Source: an uncultured Eubacteriales bacterium (lineage in GTDB: Bacteria; Bacillota; Clostridia; Christensenellales; Borkfalkiaceae). From it: 11,484 nucleotides of DNA. Where the stretch lies: NCBI GenBank assembly GCA_902465495.1, contig CABQND010000057.1, positions 1 through 11,484 of the forward strand, written 5' to 3'. How positions within the stretch are numbered: the stretch's first letter is position 1; every line of letters begins with the position of its first letter. Of this stretch, positions 7,020 to 11,484 are shown piece by piece. The translations under genes and the position numbers were made by a program. A model generated the notes under the pieces. That model was not told the DNA's origin. It saw only the letters and a list, made by a program, of their open reading frames with translations, and did not search any database.

Positions 7020-8114
7020 TCAATTCAGATCAATATCATAACTGCGCACCAATTCCAACAGCTCGTTTTTATCCGAGACGCCCGCATTCTTTATCATGTT
7101 CTTGATGCGATATTTAATGGTATTCAGAGAAATATAACTGTTTTCCTCAATAATATTATAATGCTCTCCGCGTAAAAGGCTGCGCAGAATAGAACGGTCT
7201 ACGTCGTCACAGTTCAAAAGCAGATTCTCCAGCGCCGTCGTACGAAGCACTTCGCCGTCATCGTAAAAATCAATGCGCTCTCCTTCCTTTTTGACATCCT
7301 TGCCACGGCTTTCTTTTCGCTCGCCGCCGTGCGCGACGCGGCTGTTGACCGTCATCGTCACATTCCCGATGTCGCTCTCCTTGGAAAGAAGCGCAAACAG
7401 CTCTACCGCATGCGACCCGACACTGAAATAATCCAATTCGACAGTCGCAAAACCACCGATACGCTCACTGATTTCCATGCCGCCAAATCCCATGATATTC
7501 ATCCGCTCGGCATCCTTGACCCGGCGCACCAATAGTACCGCAATAATATCGTTCGCACAGATCACGGCATCATATTCGCCTGCACGTTGCAAATACGCTT
7601 CGATACAGTCCTTTATGTTTCCGCTGTTTTCATAAACGTCACATTCCAGAGAATTTTCTTTCAGCGCCTGCATCATCTCGCGAAAACGAAGCTGATCGGT
7701 ATATGAATCGGGATTGTTTCCCACATATGCAATTTTTTTTGCTCCGTTTTTCGCAGCTTCCGTAACCAGGCAGAAACATGCATCTCGGTAATTTTGTGTT
7801 ACACAGGAATACGGATACGCGGTGTCTTCCAGTTGCATATTCGTAAAAACGGGATGAATTCCCCTTTCGTAAAACCGCCGAGCCAAATCCGCCGCATCCG
7901 ATTTGGAATAACTCAAAACAATCGCTGCCCGCAGTTTGGCGCGCCTGCACCACCCAGTGACTTCGTCAAACGATGACGACATGCGCACCGTAAGTTTTTT
8001 GCGCCGTGCCATGCTTTGAATGCCCTTGACAATACTGTTTAGCTGCGGATTGATCAAATACATGTTTTCCAACAGAACAGGCACCTGCTGGTTAATTATT
8101 TTCGGTTCTTTCAT
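7020..8114 (-). CDS. Transcriptional regulator: LacI-type sugar-binding domain plus C-terminal LuxR-type HTH
   Basis: This 364-residue cytosolic regulator starts at the ATG at 8114, with a modest AGAGG site 10 nt upstream. Residues about 10-265 match the periplasmic-binding-protein-like effector domain of LacI/GalR regulators. They include an entry strand VPVLLENMY followed by IVKGIQSMARRKKL, the mid-domain NGAKKIAYVGN, the hinge-side CANDIIAVLLVRR, and IMGFGGMEISERIGGFATVELD. The N-terminal helix-turn-helix of LacI proteins is absent; the effector domain starts almost at residue 1. After a charged linker (about 266-294), residues about 295-364 resemble a LuxR/GerE helix-turn-helix: a first helix VDRSILRSLLRG, a recognition region ISLNTIKYRIKNMI, and the ending GVSDKNELLEL. 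I infer it senses a sugar or other small ligand and regulates flanking carbohydrate genes. It is flanked by its own promoter and terminator. The direction of control (activator or repressor) cannot be read from sequence. Confidence 0.8.
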   Translation of the reverse strand: MKEPKIINQQVPVLLENMYLINPQLNSIVKGIQSMARRKKLTVRMSSSFDEVTGWCRRAKLRAAIVLSYSKSDAADLARRFYERGIHPVFTNMQLEDTAYPYSCVTQNYRDACFCLVTEAAKNGAKKIAYVGNNPDSYTDQLRFREMMQALKENSLECDVYENSGNIKDCIEAYLQRAGEYDAVICANDIIAVLLVRRVKDAERMNIMGFGGMEISERIGGFATVELDYFSVGSHAVELFALLSKESDIGNVTMTVNSRVAHGGERKESRGKDVKKEGERIDFYDDGEVLRTTALENLLLNCDDVDRSILRSLLRGEHYNIIEENSYISLNTIKYRIKNMIKNAGVSDKNELLELVRSYDIDLN

Positions 8115-8137
8115 GAAATTGCATCCTCTTCCGAAGT

Positions 8138-8166
8138 ATTATACCATAGCAAAAAATCGTTGTCAA
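8138..8166 (-). promoter_or_regulatory. Consensus sigma-A promoter of the regulator gene
   Basis: On the minus strand, TTGACA (8161-8166) and TATAAT (8138-8143) are separated by exactly 17 bp. Both hexamers are perfect consensus, with TGG just before the -10. It lies about 24 bp upstream of the regulator ATG at 8114. Such a strong promoter suggests high expression unless repressed. Confidence 0.9.
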
Positions 8167-8185
8167 GATTGAATTTTCAACTCAC

Positions 8186-8209
8186 AAGGTGACTTTTCCA
8201 AGTCACCTT
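8186..8209. promoter_or_regulatory. Perfect 10-bp palindrome upstream of the regulator promoter, candidate operator
   Basis: AAGGTGACTT (8186-8195) and its exact reverse complement AAGTCACCTT (8200-8209) flank a 4-base spacer. It lies 19 bp upstream of the regulator's -35 box, a typical position for an activator or autoregulatory site. As RNA it would fold as a hairpin, but it has no convincing T-run on either strand, so I favour a protein-binding site. Confidence 0.5.
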
Positions 8210-8274
8210 AATTTTACACTAACTTTTTTGGGCAAAAAGTAAAAATAATATATCTTTTCTTGTCCTGCGAAATC

Positions 8275-8316
8275 AAAAACAGCGGCGCGTCTTTTAAAAA
8301 ACGTGCCGCTGTTTTT
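8275..8316 (-). terminator. Strong terminator after the duplicated esterase gene
   Basis: Stem 8280-8290 pairs with 8301-8311 (CAGCGGC against GCCGCTG, one G-U pair) around a 10-base loop. It is extended by A/T pairs. On the minus strand it ends in TTTTT, about 20 bp after the stop codon at 8334. The plus strand also ends in a T-run, so it could work in both directions, although no plus-strand gene is present. Confidence 0.85.
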
Positions 8317-8333
8317 TCTGTTTGGTCTTTCCT

Positions 8334-9392
8334 TTATTCCTCTGCCGACGAACACACCGCGTTTGCAATGACTGAATCTGTAATTGTCACAATCTCTCCC
8401 ACCGCGTATGTTTTTCCGTCAATCTCATATCCTGTGCAAAGCTCACCGCTTGCCAGTTTGTACGGATACAATTTGACGCTTTCGCCCGGCGCAACGACAT
8501 CTGTACGCAACACAGAATTTCCTTCTTTGCAAGTAAGCGTCACTTTATCCGTCTTAGCTGTCAAATCGATCGCGGCGCCCGCGCGGTACCCCATGTCCAG
8601 CATATGGTTTGCGCTCCAATGCAGGCGATCGCCCGTATTGCTCGGCAACGTATAATAATTGTCGACATATCCCTTTTGCGTGTACAGCATCGTAACGTTT
8701 TCCAGCGCCGCCGATACGTTGATCTCCGCCTGCACGACGGTAGGCGCATACGGCTGCAACCGCTCTTCGCTGTCCAAAGCCACCTGTCCGATCACGAAGG
8801 GCAAAGTCCCGTAACCCTTGTTCGGGCGCATATCGTCCAGTTTGTCACGCAAATCGTTGATGAAATTAGTAAGATTGGTTTCATAGGCGTCCGCATAGTT
8901 GACTTTACAGTCGCTCTCGCCCTGCATCCAGAAGATCCCCTTGAGGTCGGGTTCATATCCTTGCTGTTCCAAACCGTTCAGCCCGTTTTCGATCGTCTGC
9001 AACAGGTTCCGATACAGAATGCCGTTTGCCGAGCGCGAATTCCAATTTGCCGATGCTACGTCATACAAGGCAGTGCCGCCGCAGGCATATTTGATGATCG
9101 CAACTTTCGTGCCCGCGGGCGTATTGTCCGCAAGATATTTTGCCATGCCCAGTTCGGGCCCGAAGCACGGTACCGATGCGGTCGTAGAACCGAGGCCCTC
9201 CACTGCGCTGATGAACTGCGCCGTTTCGCTCTCGATCGCCGTACCCACGCTCATGGCATAGCCGTAATAGAGCACGTCGTCAAACCCACTTTCAAAACGC
9301 GCATCGTAATGCGGATCGGAAGAACTGATCTTATCCACACGCGTGATCCCCTGCGCGTTGGACTGTCCTGCAATCAGATATACGTCGATGGG
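8334..9392 (-). repeat. Esterase unit, second (C-terminal) copy
   Basis: This stretch repeats 9393-10454 in the same orientation at a fixed 1062-bp period (354 codons, in frame). Landmarks align exactly, for example the catalytic His codon at 9681-9683 and at 8619-8621. Most nucleotide differences are silent. Confidence 0.9.
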
Positions 9393-10601
9393 CGTCACAA
9401 AGCCCTCGTCCGGTCCGACAGCATTCGCCGTGACCGACGCCGTGACCGTCACGCTTTCGCCCACCGTATATGTCTGTCCGCCGATCTGATATGCCGCACA
9501 CAACTTTCCGCTTGCCAGTTTATATGCGTACAATTTGACGCTTCCTCCCGGGGCAATCACGTCCGTGCGCAGAATCCGTTCTCCTTCTTTGCAGGTGAGC
9601 GTAACTTTATCCGACGTGGCAGTCAGATCGATCGCCGCCCCCGCACGGTACCCCATGTCCAGCATATGATTTGCGCTCCAATGCAACATATCACCGGTAT
9701 TGCTCGGCAATGTATAATAATTGTCAACGTATCCTTTCTGCGTATACAGCATTGTGACGTTTTCAAGAGCCGCCGACACGTTGATCTCCGCCTGCACGAC
9801 GATCGGAGCATACTCTTGCAACCGCTCTTCGCTGTCCAGCGCGACCTGCCCGATCACGAACGGAAGCTTGTCATATCCTTTGCCCGGGCAGATGTCGTTC
9901 AAATCGCTCCGCAGGTCATTGATTAAGTTCGTGAGATTCTCTTCATATGCTGCCGAATAAGTAGCATTGCAGTCGCTTTCGCCCTGCATCCAGAAAATAC
10001 CCTTGACGTTGGCGTCATATCCTTGCTTTTCCAGTCCCGCCAATCCGTTCTCAAAGGTCTGTAAAAGATTCTGATACAAGACACCGCGCGTAGATTTCGT
10101 ATTCCAGTTCGGCGAAGAGCTATCATACAGACAGGTTCCGCCGCAGGCATACTTGATGATCGCAACCTTTGTGCCTGCCTCCGTCTTGTCTGCAAGATAT
10201 TTTGCCATACCCAGTTCGGGCCCAAAACACGGCACCGACGCATTCACGGTGCCCAGCCCGGCGCCAGCTTTCTGAAAGACAGCCGTTTCACGCTCGATCA
10301 GCGTACCCTCACTCATTGCATGCCCGTAATAGAGTACGTCGTCAAACCCGTTGACAAAACGCGCATCGTAATGCGGATCGTTCAAACTGATCTTATCTAC
10401 GCGCGTGATCCCCTGCGCGTTGGACTGTCCTGCAATCAAATACACGTCCATAGGAGTGTTCTCCTCACCTGTTTCATCGGAAGGATTCTCCGTCCCTTGT
10501 CCCGGATCGGTAGTTTCACCCGTCGAACAACCGGAAAACACATAGAAAACCGCCATCAGCAACAGCGCCATGCATAAAAATGCTACCAACTTTTTCATCA
10601 T
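8334..10601 (-). CDS. Lipoprotein with two tandem SASA/CE6-type SGNH acetylesterase domains
   Basis: This 755-residue surface esterase has a signal peptide ending in VFSGC (Cys25), followed by a Gly/Thr/Glu-rich linker to about residue 50. Two copies of one 354-residue unit follow, at about 51-404 and 405-755. Each has the sialate-O-acetylesterase/CE6 (SASA, Pfam PF03629) hallmarks: nucleophile motif LIAGQSN (Ser60, Ser414), the ACGGT oxyanion-type motif, WMQGESD, and a GDxLHWS Asp/His pair (Asp304-His307, Asp658-His661). Both catalytic sets look intact. Each copy ends with a short beta-rich module containing G-TYxVGExVT. By hand count the copies are about 79% identical. Family members remove acetyl groups from sugars such as xylan side groups or sialic acid; the substrate here is unknown. 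Adjacent ATGs at 10601 and 10598 are both possible, and GGGGAG (10605-10610) is better spaced for 10598. The gene lies 26 bp after a CBM-containing gene, suggesting an operon. Confidence 0.85.
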   Translation of the reverse strand: MMKKLVAFLCMALLLMAVFYVFSGCSTGETTDPGQGTENPSDETGEENTPMDVYLIAGQSNAQGITRVDKISLNDPHYDARFVNGFDDVLYYGHAMSEGTLIERETAVFQKAGAGLGTVNASVPCFGPELGMAKYLADKTEAGTKVAIIKYACGGTCLYDSSSPNWNTKSTRGVLYQNLLQTFENGLAGLEKQGYDANVKGIFWMQGESDCNATYSAAYEENLTNLINDLRSDLNDICPGKGYDKLPFVIGQVALDSEERLQEYAPIVVQAEINVSAALENVTMLYTQKGYVDNYYTLPSNTGDMLHWSANHMLDMGYRAGAAIDLTATSDKVTLTCKEGERILRTDVIAPGGSVKLYAYKLASGKLCAAYQIGGQTYTVGESVTVTASVTANAVGPDEGFVTPIDVYLIAGQSNAQGITRVDKISSSDPHYDARFESGFDDVLYYGYAMSVGTAIESETAQFISAVEGLGSTTASVPCFGPELGMAKYLADNTPAGTKVAIIKYACGGTALYDVASANWNSRSANGILYRNLLQTIENGLNGLEQQGYEPDLKGIFWMQGESDCKVNYADAYETNLTNFINDLRDKLDDMRPNKGYGTLPFVIGQVALDSEERLQPYAPTVVQAEINVSAALENVTMLYTQKGYVDNYYTLPSNTGDRLHWSANHMLDMGYRAGAAIDLTAKTDKVTLTCKEGNSVLRTDVVAPGESVKLYPYKLASGELCTGYEIDGKTYAVGEIVTITDSVIANAVCSSAEE
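9393..10454 (-). repeat. Esterase unit, first (N-terminal) copy
   Basis: This is the first of two in-frame direct repeats making up essentially the whole mature esterase. It begins just after the lipoprotein linker. No stop codon or spacer separates it from the second copy, so the duplication yields a single two-domain protein. Confidence 0.9.
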
Positions 10602-10604
10602 TTT

Positions 10605-10610
10605 CTCCCC
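10605..10610 (-). promoter_or_regulatory. Ribosome binding site of the esterase gene
   Basis: GGGGAG on the minus strand lies 3 nt before the ATG at 10601 and 6 nt before the ATG at 10598. The usual spacing favours the second ATG, which would shorten the protein by one residue. Confidence 0.7.
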
Positions 10611-10627
10611 TCTGCCAATGCAGTGAT

Positions 10628-11484
10628 TTATAAGGTTTGAATCTTTAAATTACGATAACTGCCCGTCCCTCCGTGCGAATAAAATCCAACGGCACCCGTA
10701 TTAAATGCCAACGGATCAGTGTATTGAAAGACCAGTTCTTGATCCCGCCATATCTCAAACGTGTTCTGCACTGCGCGAATCTTGTATTTATAAAATGTTC
10801 CCGGCTCCGACAGCATTGTTTTGGATAAAAGTTCATAGCTCTTTACATTTCCGAAATTGTAACGACTTAAAACCAATAAATTTTTTGTGACCTGCAAATA
10901 GTATCCCTGCACATGACAATATCCATCCGTAAAATTTGCGCCCGGAACATCTGCATCCGCGTAGTTATCCTGACGGAAGATCACACCTATCGGCGATGTC
11001 GTAAGAAGTGTCTGCGGTTGAACAGCTATTTCTACTTCCATCTCAAAGTCGCTGATATTCCGCTTGCCGAAATATACAAATTCCCGCTTACCCGCAACAG
11101 AAAGCGCGGAATCGGTTGCCGTATATCCTTTCGTGACAAATACAGCATCGCGAATATCTTGTAAACTTCCTTCCGTAAGCGGTGAAGAAAACGCATATTG
11201 GCTGTCCAGCGGCGAAAAAGCAAAGCTGACGAATGCGAACGCCTCGCCCACATTCTGGATCTTTACCTGCCGCACCCCTGCGCTTACACTGAATTTTTTC
11301 AGATATACCCGCACGTAATCTTCCTCCGCAGCACTTGCGTCCGGGATTGTCAGCAGCTGGTTTTCTCCTCCGTCGATTTGTACGCAGATCGTCTTTCCGC
11401 AGTATTTCTTGTTGACCACAAGTTCCATTCCGTACTCACCGCCGTCATGGAAGTTTACCAAATACCGCGCGTAGTCATAAGCGT
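10628..11484 (-). CDS. 3' end of a carbohydrate-active protein: CBM6/35-like plus LamG/DUF1080-like domains (partial)
   Basis: The frame stays open to the window edge, so the true start lies beyond 11484; 284 residues are visible. An in-frame TTG at 11461 lies mid-domain and is not a credible start. The first ~110 residues resemble a CBM6/CBM35 carbohydrate-binding beta-sandwich. They show YARYLVNFHDGGEYGMEL, then KTICVQIDGG, a long acidic stretch, and VRVYLKKFSVSAGVRQVKI followed by AFVSFAF. This is the usual order of aromatic strand, 'G.Y' turn and 'l.aG.~~i' strand. The rest (about 110-284) is a laminin-G/DUF1080-like sandwich with DFEMEVEI, GVIFRQDNY, YYLQVTKN and the closing GAVGFYSHGGTGSYRNLKI. 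The missing N-terminal part probably carries a signal peptide and perhaps a catalytic domain, which is inference. The stop is 26 bp before the esterase start, with no terminator between them, so the two are likely co-transcribed. Confidence 0.7.
   Translation of the reverse strand, partial: AYDYARYLVNFHDGGEYGMELVVNKKYCGKTICVQIDGGENQLLTIPDASAAEEDYVRVYLKKFSVSAGVRQVKIQNVGEAFAFVSFAFSPLDSQYAFSSPLTEGSLQDIRDAVFVTKGYTATDSALSVAGKREFVYFGKRNISDFEMEVEIAVQPQTLLTTSPIGVIFRQDNYADADVPGANFTDGYCHVQGYYLQVTKNLLVLSRYNFGNVKSYELLSKTMLSEPGTFYKYKIRAVQNTFEIWRDQELVFQYTDPLAFNTGAVGFYSHGGTGSYRNLKIQTL

Noticed and set aside
8210..8274. Second promoter upstream of the regulator in the AT-rich gap
   Set aside because: A TAAAAT box is present on the minus strand, but no acceptable -35 lies at 16-18 bp, and the consensus promoter at 8138-8166 already explains transcription.
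8604..9926. Plus-strand open frame of 440 codons
   Set aside because: It is antisense to the duplicated esterase and repeats with the same 1062-bp period, as a shadow would. No family resemblance was seen.

Overview
All six genes read from the minus strand. Together they look like part of a carbohydrate-utilisation locus from a Gram-positive-type anaerobe. Class Clostridia is my best guess, possibly a gut lineage. The basis is indirect: three lipoprotein signal peptides with Firmicutes-like lipoboxes, an InlB-type B-repeat, strong GGAGG ribosome sites, consensus sigma-A promoters, and mid-to-high GC genes separated by AT-rich gaps. No rRNA or marker gene is present to fix the taxonomy. No tRNA, rRNA, CRISPR array, transposase or phage gene was seen.

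In transcription order (high to low coordinates), the window opens with the 3' end of a secreted carbohydrate-active protein (11484-10628). It carries a CBM6/35-like module followed by a laminin-G/DUF1080-like beta-sandwich. Next, 26 bp downstream, is a lipoprotein (10601-8334) made of two tandem copies of a SASA/CE6-type SGNH acetylesterase, both with intact catalytic motifs. A strong hairpin terminator (8275-8316) ends that unit. A consensus promoter (8138-8166) then drives an unusual regulator (8114-7020): a LacI-like sugar-binding domain without the usual N-terminal helix-turn-helix, with a LuxR-type helix-turn-helix at the C-terminus instead. A second terminator (6951-6984) ends the regulator transcript.

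A third transcript starts at an extended -10 promoter (6895-6923), which is overlapped by an inverted repeat that could be an operator. It appears to carry four genes: a 1048-residue cytosolic DUF5107-plus-TPR protein (6864-3718); an aldose-1-epimerase-like protein (3725-2787) whose start overlaps the previous stop; an InlB-repeat lipoprotein with a C-terminal beta-sandwich (2714-1521); and a GH43-like lipoprotein glycosidase (1510 to the window edge, 3' end missing).

The inferred working model is as follows. Surface-anchored esterase and GH43-type glycosidase remove acetyl groups and side-chain sugars (arabinose or xylose are typical GH43 products) from a plant polysaccharide. Carbohydrate-binding and B-repeat lipoproteins hold substrate at the cell surface. 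The mutarotase and the DUF5107-TPR protein act on imported sugar in the cytosol. The PBP-LuxR protein senses a sugar ligand and may control the two flanking units. No transporter lies in the window, so uptake must be encoded elsewhere. The least described elements are the DUF5107-TPR protein, the PBP-LuxR regulator and the duplicated esterase.
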